A stretch of 36,949 nt of DNA from Rhodocyclaceae bacterium (GTDB taxonomy: Bacteria > Pseudomonadota > Gammaproteobacteria > Burkholderiales > Rhodocyclaceae): the NCBI GenBank assembly GCA_020445665.1, contig JAGRGD010000074.1:1-36949 (forward strand), read 5' to 3'. This document shows, one piece after another, positions 1 to 7,979 of the stretch (its first letter is position 1; every line of letters begins with the position of its first letter). The notes under the pieces are model-generated. The model saw only the letters and a list, made by a program, of their open reading frames with translations. It was not told where the DNA came from and made no database searches. A program made the position numbers and the translations under genes.

Positions 1-1893
1 TGCCAGCTTCCTGACCAGCTTCTTCATGCCCTCCGATTCGACCTGGAAGATCGACGTCGTGTTGCCGTCCTTGAGGATCTGGTAGGCCTTCGGATCGTCG
101 AAAGCCAGCGTCGCCAGATCGGGACGCTCGCCACTCAGCTGTTCGACGTAGTCGAGCGCCAGTTCGATGATCGTCAGGTTGCGCAGACCGAGGAAGTCGA
201 ACTTCACCAGCCCGACCGCTTCGACGTCGTCCTTGTCGTACTGGGAGACCGGCGTCGCGTCGTCGCCGTCGGCGATATAGAGGGGGCAGAAGTCGGTGAG
301 CTTGCCCGGCGCGATCAGCACGCCCCCGGCGTGCATGCCGACGCCGCGGGTCAGGCCTTCGAGGGGCAGGGCCAGCTCCCACAGCTCGGTCACCGACTCG
401 CCGTCGCCCGGATCGTTCATCAGCTCGCCGATCTGGGGTTCCTGCTCGCGGGCGTCGGTCAGGGACAGGGGCTTGTTCTGGACCACCGGGACCAGCTTGG
501 AGAGCCGGTCGCACAGGCCGTAGGGCAGGTCGAGCACCCGGCCCACGTCGCGCACCACGGCCTTGGAGGCCATGGTGCCGAAGGTCGCGATCTGCGAGAC
601 CGCATCGGCGCCGTAGCGGCTGCGGACGTACTCGATGACCTTGTAGCGGTTGTCCTGGCAGAAATCGATGTCGAAGTCGGGCATCGACACCCGCTCCGGA
701 TTCAGGAAGCGCTCGAACAGCAGCGCGTATTCGAGGGGATCCAGGTCCGTGATCCGCAGGCTGTACGCCACCAGCGAGCCGGCACCCGAGCCCCGCCCGG
801 GGCCGACCGGCACGCCGTTGTGCTTGGCCCAGTTGATGAAGTCCGCGACGATCAGGAAGTAGCCCGGAAAACCCATCTGCACGATGGTGTCGGTCTCGAT
901 CTTCAGCCGTTCGTCGTAGCGCGCGCGCTCGGCTTCCCGCTCGACCTCGTTGGGGTAGAGCTCCTGCAGGCGCACTTCGAGGCCGGCTTTCGCCTCGGCC
1001 ACCAGGAAGTCGTCGAGGGTCATGCCCTCGGGCGTCGGGAACAGCGGCAGGAAGTTGGTGCCGAGCTGCACCTCGAGGGAGCAGCGGCGGGCGATCTCGA
1101 CCGCGTTCTCGAGGGCCTCGGGCAGGTCGGCGAAGAGCTCGCACATCTCCGCCTGGCTCTTGAAGTACTGCGCCTCGGTGAAGTCCTTCGGCCGCCGTTT
1201 GTCGGCCAGCACGAAGCCCTGGGCGATGCACACCCGCGCCTCGTGGGCCTTGAAATCGTCCCGCGTGGCGAACTGCACCGGATGGGTCGCCACCACCGGC
1301 AGGCCCAGCCGATCGGCCAGCACCACCGCGTCCCGGATATAGGCCTCGCCGCCGGCGTGGCCGGCCCGCTGCACCTCGATGTAGAAGGCCTGCGGGAACA
1401 GCCGCGCCCAGTCGCTGGCGAGCTGCTCGGCCAGGGCCTGGTTGCCGTTGCCGAGCGCCACGCCGATATCGCCCGCCATCGCCCCGGACAGGCAGATCAG
1501 GCCGGACGCGGCGCCGTTCTCGAGCCACTCGCGGCGCAGCTCGGCCCGGCCACGGATCTTGTTCTCGAGGTAGGCGCGGGTCAGCAGCTCACACAGCTGG
1601 CCGTAGCCCGCCCGGTCGCGGCAGATCAGCAGCACCCGCGTCGGCTTGTCCCGGTCGGCGTCGTTGGTGATCCACACGTCGCAGCCGACGATCGGCTTGA
1701 TGCCCTTGCCGCGCGCCCCCTTGTAGAACTTGACCATGCCGAACAGGTTGCCCAGGTCGGAGATGCCGAGCGCCGGCATGTGGTCTGCGGCGGCTGCGGA
1801 GAGGGCCTGGCCGATGGTCGCGATGCCGTCCACCACCGAGTATTCGGTGTGCAGGCGGAGGTGGATGAAGCGGGGGTCGGGGGTCTCGGTCAT
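1..1893 (-). CDS. dnaE: DNA polymerase III subunit alpha (N-terminal part; gene runs off the left edge)
   Basis: Catalytic alpha subunit of the replicative DNA polymerase III. I translated 631 codons from the ATG at 1893; the frame stays open to base 1, so the C-terminal roughly 45% (fingers, OB fold, clamp binding) lies outside the window. The N-terminus (FIHLRLHTEYS) is the start of the PHP domain. The palm motif PDFDID places two catalytic aspartates at about D406 and D408, and KFDFLGL at about D566 supplies the third; these match E. coli D401, D403 and D555. No strong Shine-Dalgarno precedes the ATG. It is a housekeeping gene in the same orientation as the AEC transporter upstream, with 72 bp between them. 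The assignment to DnaE1 rather than an error-prone DnaE2 rests on the intact PHP start and overall similarity and is less certain than the family call. Confidence 0.96.
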   Translation of the reverse strand, partial: MTETPDPRFIHLRLHTEYSVVDGIATIGQALSAAAADHMPALGISDLGNLFGMVKFYKGARGKGIKPIVGCDVWITNDADRDKPTRVLLICRDRAGYGQLCELLTRAYLENKIRGRAELRREWLENGAASGLICLSGAMAGDIGVALGNGNQALAEQLASDWARLFPQAFYIEVQRAGHAGGEAYIRDAVVLADRLGLPVVATHPVQFATRDDFKAHEARVCIAQGFVLADKRRPKDFTEAQYFKSQAEMCELFADLPEALENAVEIARRCSLEVQLGTNFLPLFPTPEGMTLDDFLVAEAKAGLEVRLQELYPNEVEREAERARYDERLKIETDTIVQMGFPGYFLIVADFINWAKHNGVPVGPGRGSGAGSLVAYSLRITDLDPLEYALLFERFLNPERVSMPDFDIDFCQDNRYKVIEYVRSRYGADAVSQIATFGTMASKAVVRDVGRVLDLPYGLCDRLSKLVPVVQNKPLSLTDAREQEPQIGELMNDPGDGESVTELWELALPLEGLTRGVGMHAGGVLIAPGKLTDFCPLYIADGDDATPVSQYDKDDVEAVGLVKFDFLGLRNLTIIELALDYVEQLSGERPDLATLAFDDPKAYQILKDGNTTSIFQVESEGMKKLVRKLA

Positions 1894-1965
1894 GGATGCG
1901 GATTCTACCCCCGCCGGCGTCGGGTCGCCGCCGCGGGCGACGGCCGCACCGTGGCGAGCAAGGCG

Positions 1966-2916
1966 CTACATCAGACCCAATCCCCGCAGCACGAGAACCC
2001 CGACGCTGGTGGTCAGGATCGAGCCGACCGTGGTGATCGCGATGATGTTGGCGGCGAGCGTGGCGTTGCCGCCCATCGCCCGAACCATCACGTAGCTCGC
2101 CGCCGCGGTCGGGGCCGACGACATCAACAGCAGCACGCCGAGGTCAATGCCGCGGAAGCCCACGGCGAGCCCGGCCAGCACGAACAGCACCGGGACGCCG
2201 ATCAGCTTGGCACCACTGGCGAGGGCGGTACCGGCGACCTCCTGGCGCAGCCGCCGGAAGTTCAGGGCCGCGCCGGTACACAACAGGGCCAGCGGCAGGG
2301 TCAGGTTGGCGAAGTACTGACCGGACTGGAGCACCCAGCCCGGCAGGTCGAGATCGAGCCAGGAGACCGGCAGCGCCAGGCCGATGGCGATGATCAGCGG
2401 GTTGCGCGCGATGCCCTTCACCATTGCCAGCGCGCCCTGACTGCGGTCGAGGGCGCGGCTGAGGGTGATCACCGCCAGGATGTTGAACAGGATCGTGACC
2501 AGGCCCAGGTACAGCGAGGCCGCACCCAGCGCTGCGTCGCCATAGGCATTGACGCAGTAGGCGAGGCCGACGATGCCCATGTTGGAGCGAAAGCCCCCCT
2601 GCACGACGACGCCCCGGTCGCGCGGCACCGGCACGAAGCGCGTGGCGAGCCATTCGAGCAACAGATACACCACCACCGTGCCGCCCATGCCGAAGGCGAT
2701 GAGCTCGAGGTTGGCCGCGTCCGACAGCGGCGTCTTTCCGATGCTGATGAACAGCAGGGCCGGCAAGGCGACGTTGAACACCAGCCGGGAGCCGGTATTG
2801 ACGAACGCGTCGTCGATCAGCCCGCGGCGCATCAGCCAGTAGCCGAGGGCCAGCACGACGAAAATCGGTCCGGTGACCGATAAGGAAAAGTCGACCACCG
2901 CGACAAAGGCGTTCAC
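1966..2916 (-). CDS. AEC-family (auxin efflux carrier-like) transporter
   Basis: Inner-membrane carrier of the AEC/BART superfamily, whose bacterial members move organic anions such as malonate or malate or export small molecules; the substrate cannot be read from sequence. 316 residues, the usual family length, with about 8-10 hydrophobic segments in two halves. The N-terminus (GPIFVVLALGYWLMRRGLI) and the C-terminal stretch with SSAPTAAASYVMVRAMGG are typical. I start at the GTG at 2916, which overlaps the RND permease stop (GTGA). The frame is open further upstream, but that part is a shadow of the permease gene. It is the last gene of the tetR-adaptor-RND run and so is probably co-transcribed with an efflux system, which favours an export role. 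That is inference. Confidence 0.85.
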   Translation of the reverse strand: MNAFVAVVDFSLSVTGPIFVVLALGYWLMRRGLIDDAFVNTGSRLVFNVALPALLFISIGKTPLSDAANLELIAFGMGGTVVVYLLLEWLATRFVPVPRDRGVVVQGGFRSNMGIVGLAYCVNAYGDAALGAASLYLGLVTILFNILAVITLSRALDRSQGALAMVKGIARNPLIIAIGLALPVSWLDLDLPGWVLQSGQYFANLTLPLALLCTGAALNFRRLRQEVAGTALASGAKLIGVPVLFVLAGLAVGFRGIDLGVLLLMSSAPTAAASYVMVRAMGGNATLAANIIAITTVGSILTTSVGVLVLRGLGLM

Positions 2917-5900
2917 GCGGCCGACTCCGATGCCTCGGGCCGTCGTACCCGGTACCACGCCGCATAGAGCGAAGGCAGGAAAATCAGCGTCAGCACCGTC
3001 GCGACCGCCAGCCCGCCCATGATCGCGACCGCCATCGGGCCGAAGAAGTCGCTGCGGGTCAGCGGGATCATCGCCAGGATCGCGGCGGCCGCGGTCAGCA
3101 TGATGGGGCGGAAGCGGCGAACCGTGGATTCGACGATGGCCTCCCACAGCGGCAGGCCGGAGGCGAGGTCCTGCTGGATCTGGTCCACCAGGATCACCGA
3201 GTTGCGCATGATCATGCCGGAGAGGGCAATCGAGCCGATCATCGCGACGAAGCCGAAGGGCTTGCCGAACAGCAGCAGCGCCGCGGTGACCCCGATCAGC
3301 CCCAGCGGCGCCGTCAGCATCACCATCGCCACCCGCGAGAAGCTCTGCAGCTGGATCATCAGGACGGTGAGGACGACGATGAACAGCAGCGGCACGCCGG
3401 CCGCCACGGAGCCACCGCCCTTGGCCGACTCCTCGACGGCGCCGCCGACCTCGATGCGATAGCCCAGGGGCAGGGATGTGCGGATCGCATCGATCGCGGG
3501 CGCCAGCTGATCCACGATCACCGCGGGCTGCACCCCGCCATACAGGTTGGCGCGCACCGTCACGGTCGGCAGGCGATTGCGCCGCCAGATGACGCCCTCT
3601 TCAAAGTCCGGACGGATCGTCGCTACCTGGGCCAGTGGCACGATGCGCCCATCCGGGCCAGGAATCGACAGGTCGGCAAGATTGGAGGGGCGCTCCCGCT
3701 CGAACTCGGAGCCACGGACCAGCACGTCGATGGTTTCGGTTCCCTCGCGAAACTGGGTCACCGTGACCCCCTTCAGGGCGGCATCGAGAATCTGCGCAAT
3801 CTCCTGGCTCGACAGCCCGACCAGCCGCGCCCGATCCTGGTCGATGTGTACCCGCATGACCTTGGAGGGCGTCGCCCAGTCGGTCTGCACGTTGGACAGC
3901 TCGGAGTGCCCCCGCATTGCCTCCGCGACACGACCGGCGATGGCGCGCAGGGTGTCGAAATCCGCCCCGCTGACCCGGTACTGAACCGGGAATCCGACCG
4001 GTGGCCCGTTCTCGAGCCGGTTGATGGCCGCCGTGATCCCGCCCGGATGGTCGGTGTAGAAGTCGATGAGCTGTCGTCGCAGGGCCTCCCGCGCAGCCGA
4101 CCCGTCCGTCAGGATCACGAACTGGGCCAAGCTGGTCTGGGGCAGTTGCTGATCGAGCGGGAGATAGAAGCGGGGGCTGCCGGAAGCCACGTAGGCCACA
4201 AAGTTGTCGATCCCCTGCGCGTCCTTAAGGACCGCCTCCAGCTCCTCGACGGCGGCCAGCGTCGCACGGCGCGAGGCGCCTTCGGCGAGGCGCAGGTCCA
4301 CCAGCAGTTCCGGCCGCGTCGAGTCCGGGAAGAACTGCTGGGGCACGTAGCGGAAAGCGTAGATCGAGCCCGCGAAGACCAGCAACGTGGCAGCGATCAC
4401 GAGCCAGCGGAAGCGCACGCACCCATCGACGAAGCGCCGGAAGGCGCGATAAAAGGCCGTATCGTAGTGGGCCTCGCCGTCGTGCCCCGCTGGCGCGTGC
4501 CCGGCGCCGGGCAGCAGACGCGCCTTTGCCCGCTGCAGCAGGCCCGGGGTATGTCGTCGCTTGGCGAAGTCGGGCAGCAGATGGAAGCCCAGGTAGGGCA
4601 CGAACAGCACCGCGGCGACCCAGGAGACCAGCAGGGCGATCACCGTGACCTGAAACAGCGAGCGGGTGTACTCGCCGGTGCTCGAGGCCGCGGTCGCGAT
4701 GGGCAGGAAGCCTGCCGCCGTGACCAGGGTGCCCGACAGCATCGGCATGGCGGTGGAGGTGAACGCAAAACTCGCGGCCTTGGCGCGTGCCCAGCCCTGC
4801 TCCATCTTGGTAGCCATCATCTCGACCGCGATGATGGCGTCGTCCACCAGCAGGCCCAGCGCGAGGATCAGCGCGCCGAGCGAGATCTTGTGCAGGCCGA
4901 TGCCGAAGAGCTGCATGAACAGGAAGGTGATCGCCAACACGACCGGAATCGAGATCGCCACCACGATGCCGGTGCGCAGCCCCAGCGAGAGCAGGCTGAC
5001 CGCCAGCACGATGACGACCGCCTCGGTCAGCGCCTTCATGAACTCGTTGATCGAGCGCTGCACGGCCCGCGGCTGATCCGCCACCCGCGCCAGCTCGAGG
5101 CCGGCCGGCAGTTGCGTCTCGATGCGCGCGACCGCCTCGTCGAGGTGGCGCCCCAGCGCGATGATGTCGCCGCCGTCGCGCATCGATACGCCGATCCCCA
5201 GCGCCTGGCGCCCCTCGTAGCGCAGGGTGTCCGACGGGGGGTCGACAAAGCCCCGCTCGACGCGGGCAATGTCGCCCAGGCGCAGGCTGCGCTCGCCTAC
5301 GCGCAGCACAGTTGCCCGGATCGCATCGAGGCTCTGGTACTCGCCGTCCGGGCGCAGGAAGATGCGCTCGGAGGCGGTCTCGAAGAAACCGGCACCGACC
5401 TTGGCGTTCTGGGCATTGATGGCGGCGATGATGTCCACCGCGCGGATACCGAGGGTCGCCAGACGCGCGGCAGACAGCTCGATGAAGACCCGCTGGTCCT
5501 GCTCACCGAAAAACGCCACCTTGCCCACGTCGGGCACCCGCAGCAGTTCATTGCGGATCGCCTCGGCGAAGCGCTTCAGTTCCGCATAGTCGAGGCCCTC
5601 GCCAAGCAGCGCGAAGATATTGCCGAACGTGTCGCCGAACTCGTCATTGAAGCTCGGCCCGATGACCCCGGCTGGCAGGGTGTGGCGAATGTCGCCGATC
5701 TTCTTGCGCACCTGGTACCAGATCCCGGGGATCTCTCCCGAGGGAGTCGAATCCTTGACCGTGAAGAACACCATCGCCTCTCCCGGCCGGGAGTAGGAGC
5801 GAATGAAATCGGCCTGGGCGACCTCCTGGAGCTTGCGCTCGATCTTGTCGGTAACCTGCAGTTCGATTTCACGGGCCGACGCGCCCGGCCATTCCGCCCG

Positions 5901-6050
5901 CACCACCATGACCTTGAACGTGAAGGGCGGGTCCTCGGACTGGCCGAGGCGGCCGTACGACGCCATGCCGATCGCGGTCAGGACGATCAGGAAGAAGAGC
6001 ACCAGGGTCTGGTGCCGCAGCCCCCAGTCCGACAGGTTGAAGCGGCTCAT
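2913..6050 (-). CDS. RND-family efflux transporter, permease subunit
   Basis: Proton-driven inner-membrane pump of the resistance-nodulation-division superfamily that hands substrates to a periplasmic adaptor and an outer-membrane channel. 1045 residues, the normal AcrB-like length. The N-terminal helix is followed by SEDPPFTFK, a hallmark of the AcrB-like subgroup that includes TriC/MexK-type pumps. TM4 carries the paired aspartates (LLVDDAIIAVE, D403/D404). The position aligned with the TM10 lysine of AcrB (AKNAIL) is an arginine here (MRNSVIL, R949), which I believe is common in this subgroup. The ATG overlaps the adaptor stop (ATGA) and the stop overlaps the AEC start (GTGA), so translation is probably coupled. 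No outer-membrane factor gene is adjacent, so the pump must borrow a TolC-like channel. Substrate unknown. Confidence 0.95.
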   Translation of the reverse strand: MSRFNLSDWGLRHQTLVLFFLIVLTAIGMASYGRLGQSEDPPFTFKVMVVRAEWPGASAREIELQVTDKIERKLQEVAQADFIRSYSRPGEAMVFFTVKDSTPSGEIPGIWYQVRKKIGDIRHTLPAGVIGPSFNDEFGDTFGNIFALLGEGLDYAELKRFAEAIRNELLRVPDVGKVAFFGEQDQRVFIELSAARLATLGIRAVDIIAAINAQNAKVGAGFFETASERIFLRPDGEYQSLDAIRATVLRVGERSLRLGDIARVERGFVDPPSDTLRYEGRQALGIGVSMRDGGDIIALGRHLDEAVARIETQLPAGLELARVADQPRAVQRSINEFMKALTEAVVIVLAVSLLSLGLRTGIVVAISIPVVLAITFLFMQLFGIGLHKISLGALILALGLLVDDAIIAVEMMATKMEQGWARAKAASFAFTSTAMPMLSGTLVTAAGFLPIATAASSTGEYTRSLFQVTVIALLVSWVAAVLFVPYLGFHLLPDFAKRRHTPGLLQRAKARLLPGAGHAPAGHDGEAHYDTAFYRAFRRFVDGCVRFRWLVIAATLLVFAGSIYAFRYVPQQFFPDSTRPELLVDLRLAEGASRRATLAAVEELEAVLKDAQGIDNFVAYVASGSPRFYLPLDQQLPQTSLAQFVILTDGSAAREALRRQLIDFYTDHPGGITAAINRLENGPPVGFPVQYRVSGADFDTLRAIAGRVAEAMRGHSELSNVQTDWATPSKVMRVHIDQDRARLVGLSSQEIAQILDAALKGVTVTQFREGTETIDVLVRGSEFERERPSNLADLSIPGPDGRIVPLAQVATIRPDFEEGVIWRRNRLPTVTVRANLYGGVQPAVIVDQLAPAIDAIRTSLPLGYRIEVGGAVEESAKGGGSVAAGVPLLFIVVLTVLMIQLQSFSRVAMVMLTAPLGLIGVTAALLLFGKPFGFVAMIGSIALSGMIMRNSVILVDQIQQDLASGLPLWEAIVESTVRRFRPIMLTAAAAILAMIPLTRSDFFGPMAVAIMGGLAVATVLTLIFLPSLYAAWYRVRRPEASESAA

Positions 6051-7147
6051 CGCGAGACGTCCAGCTGAACCGGCGCGTGCTCGGCCACGGCGCGAACCCG
6101 CTGACCGGGCGTCAGCCGGTGGGTACCGGCGACAACGACCTGCATGCCTGCCTGAAGTCCGTCCCCGACCAGCGCACCGTCCTCGCGGATTCCCAGCAGC
6201 TCGACCGGTGCCGGCTGGACCACGCCGTCGGGTCCGACCGACCAGACCACGGTCCGGCCGTCTTGCTGGACCACGGCGGGCAGGGGCAACAGCGTCCCCT
6301 TCGCGTCGGTTTCGATGAAGCCGGCCACGGCTGATGCGCCCAGCGGCAGGCGCTCGTCGGCGCCTTCGATGGACAAGCGCACGGCGAAGGTGCGTGTCGC
6401 CGCATCGGCGGCGGCGGCCATCTCGCGCACCTGAGCTGCGTAGTGCCGCTCGGTGTCGGCCAGCGGGCGCACCTGGGCCGGCATGCCGACCGAAATGCCC
6501 GCGACACGGCCCTCCGGCACGTGAATCAGCACCTCACGCTCGTCCTGGCGCGCCAGTCGGAGCACCGGCTGGCCAGCGGCGACGACTTCTCCCCTGTCCG
6601 CCAGCACGGCCAGCACCACCGCATCGTGTTCGGCCTTCAGCACGGTATAGCCAGCCTGGTTGGCGGTCAGCTCGGACTGGGCGCGGGCCTGGCGCACCCG
6701 CGCCTCCGCCCCTTCAACGGCCGTTCGACGGCTGTCGAGAACCGACTCGCTCATGAAGTTCTGCGCCACCAGCTGTCGCGCGCGATCGAGTTCGGAGCGG
6801 GCCAGGCTGAGCTCTGCTTCGGCAGCGGAGAGCTGGTCTCGGGCGGCTTCCGCCGACAGTCTCAGATCCTGGGGATCCAGGCGGGCCAGGGCGGCGCCCT
6901 TGCGCACGGCATCGCCCACCTCGACATTGCGCGCGACCAGCTTGCCGCCGACCCGGAACGACAGATCGGTCTCGTGGCGAGCGCGGACTTCACCCGTGTA
7001 GATCGTCAGCGGAACGGCTGACTGCTGCCCGACTTCGCGCACCAGCACGGCCAGCGGCGGCGGCGCTTCGGCGGTTGGCTTGTCGCAGGCTGTCAGCAGC
7101 GACAGGTACAGGGTGGCGGCCACGGTCGCGAGGGCCCGGTTCGTCAT
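6047..7147 (-). CDS. RND efflux periplasmic adaptor (membrane fusion protein), lipoprotein
   Basis: Periplasmic adaptor linking the RND permease to an outer-membrane channel. 366 residues from the ATG at 7147. A GTG two codons upstream (7153) overlaps the tetR stop, but AGGAG sits 7 nt before the ATG and only 1 nt before the GTG, so I prefer the ATG. The lipobox LLTAC gives a lipidated Cys21. Downstream are the first barrel/lipoyl half (TYTGEVRARHETDLSFRVGG region), an alpha-helical hairpin around residues 90-165, the second lipoyl half (LADRGEVVAAGQPVLRL) and the beta-barrel and membrane-proximal domains. It lies between its repressor and its permease with 4-nt or near-zero spacing. Only one adaptor is present. 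Confidence 0.93.
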   Translation of the reverse strand: MTNRALATVAATLYLSLLTACDKPTAEAPPPLAVLVREVGQQSAVPLTIYTGEVRARHETDLSFRVGGKLVARNVEVGDAVRKGAALARLDPQDLRLSAEAARDQLSAAEAELSLARSELDRARQLVAQNFMSESVLDSRRTAVEGAEARVRQARAQSELTANQAGYTVLKAEHDAVVLAVLADRGEVVAAGQPVLRLARQDEREVLIHVPEGRVAGISVGMPAQVRPLADTERHYAAQVREMAAAADAATRTFAVRLSIEGADERLPLGASAVAGFIETDAKGTLLPLPAVVQQDGRTVVWSVGPDGVVQPAPVELLGIREDGALVGDGLQAGMQVVVAGTHRLTPGQRVRAVAEHAPVQLDVSR

Positions 7148-7149
7148 CG

Positions 7150-7800
7150 TCACGCTCCTGCTTGCGGCTGCACGCGCAGGCCGCTCAGCATCAGGTCGAA
7201 ATAGGCCGGCAGGTACTTCTCCGGACGGCAGGCATCGGCATCACAGACGGCAAAGGAGGTCCGCCAGATGCTCAGAAGAATCAGGGGTGCCATCAGCACC
7301 TGTACGGTGGCCGGCACATCGACGGGGCGGAACAGCCCTTGTTCGATGCCGAGCCGCAAGGCCCCTTCTACCAGCGCGCGCCCCCGCGAGATGACCTCCT
7401 CGTAGTAAAAGCGTGCGAGTTCCGGGAAATTGCGCGCCTCGGCAATCATCAGCTTCGGCACACCCGCCAGTTCGGTCGATCCGATCATCTCCCACCATCC
7501 GGCGAGAATGGCCTTCAACAGTCGGTCCGGTTCGTCCCGCAGGGCTTCGAAGGTCGCCTCGCCCTGCTCCATCACCGGCAGGATCCCCTCCGTGATCACT
7601 GCCTTGAAGAGGGCCTCCTTGCTGTCGAAATACAGGTACAGGGTCCCCTTGGATACGCCGGCCCGGGCCGCGACCTCCTCCAGCCGTGTCGCGGCGTAGC
7701 CCTTCTCGGCAAACAGGCTCAGCGCCGCGGCGGTCAATTCGCCCGGTCGCGCCGCCTTGCGCCGCCGCCCGCGGGTCGCGGGTCCTGGATCCTGCTTCAT
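7150..7800 (-). CDS. TetR/AcrR-family transcriptional repressor of the RND operon
   Basis: DNA-binding repressor, 216 residues from the ATG at 7800. Residues about 20-65 form the TetR helix-turn-helix (AALSLFAEKGYAATRLEEV, then AGVSKGTLYLYFDSKEALF); the rest is the variable ligand-binding and dimerisation domain. The open frame extends upstream to 7866, but that start would lie over the promoter and operator, so I reject it. The gene is first in the adaptor-RND-AEC operon. A perfect 6-2-6 palindrome lies 24 bp upstream of the ATG, immediately downstream of a good -10 box, consistent with autorepression relieved by a pump substrate. The local partnership is well supported; the ligand is unknown. 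Confidence 0.93.
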   Translation of the reverse strand: MKQDPGPATRGRRRKAARPGELTAAALSLFAEKGYAATRLEEVAARAGVSKGTLYLYFDSKEALFKAVITEGILPVMEQGEATFEALRDEPDRLLKAILAGWWEMIGSTELAGVPKLMIAEARNFPELARFYYEEVISRGRALVEGALRLGIEQGLFRPVDVPATVQVLMAPLILLSIWRTSFAVCDADACRPEKYLPAYFDLMLSGLRVQPQAGA

Positions 7801-7823
7801 GAATGTGGAAGCCCGTTTTAATG

Positions 7824-7837
7824 ACTGACTGGTCAGT
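7824..7837. promoter_or_regulatory. Putative TetR-family operator
   Basis: Perfect inverted repeat ACTGAC-TG-GTCAGT in the intergenic region upstream of tetR. It begins just past the -10 hexamer of the predicted tetR promoter, where a bound repressor would block initiation. Core size and position fit TetR-family autoregulatory sites upstream of efflux operons. Binding is inferred. Confidence 0.7.
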
Positions 7838-7838
7838 A

Positions 7839-7866
7839 AGTATAGCGATACGGGCGGCGCTGGCAA
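7839..7866 (-). promoter_or_regulatory. Predicted sigma-70 promoter of the tetR-adaptor-RND-AEC operon
   Basis: On the minus strand, TTGCCA (7866-7861) and TATACT (7844-7839) are separated by 16 bp. Transcription would start inside or next to the palindrome at 7824-7837, leaving a short leader before the ATG at 7800. Confidence 0.6.
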
Positions 7867-7979
7867 GCCGGAGCATCGCGCCCGTAGCCGCCCTCACGAG
7901 CCGGGCGTGCGTTAAAGATTGGACAGGTCCCTCCCGTAATTGCGCTAATGCGGTGAATCCGACCGCGCCCGGAGCCCCG

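Noticed and set aside
1924-1941. GTCGCC/GGCGAC hairpin between dnaE and the AEC gene as terminator
   Set aside because: Only a 6-bp GC stem with no U-tract; expected by chance in this GC-rich sequence.
331-2883. 850-residue open frame on the plus strand
   Set aside because: It lies antisense to dnaE and the AEC gene, has low-complexity Arg/His/Gly/Ala/Gln composition and no domain; a high-GC shadow.
3846-6068. 740-residue plus-strand frame opposite the RND permease
   Set aside because: Antisense shadow of a gene with clear motifs; rich in His, Arg, Gln and Asp, no ribosome binding site.
7801-7866. Longer tetR start adding 22 residues
   Set aside because: It would place the coding start over the -10 box and the palindromic operator.
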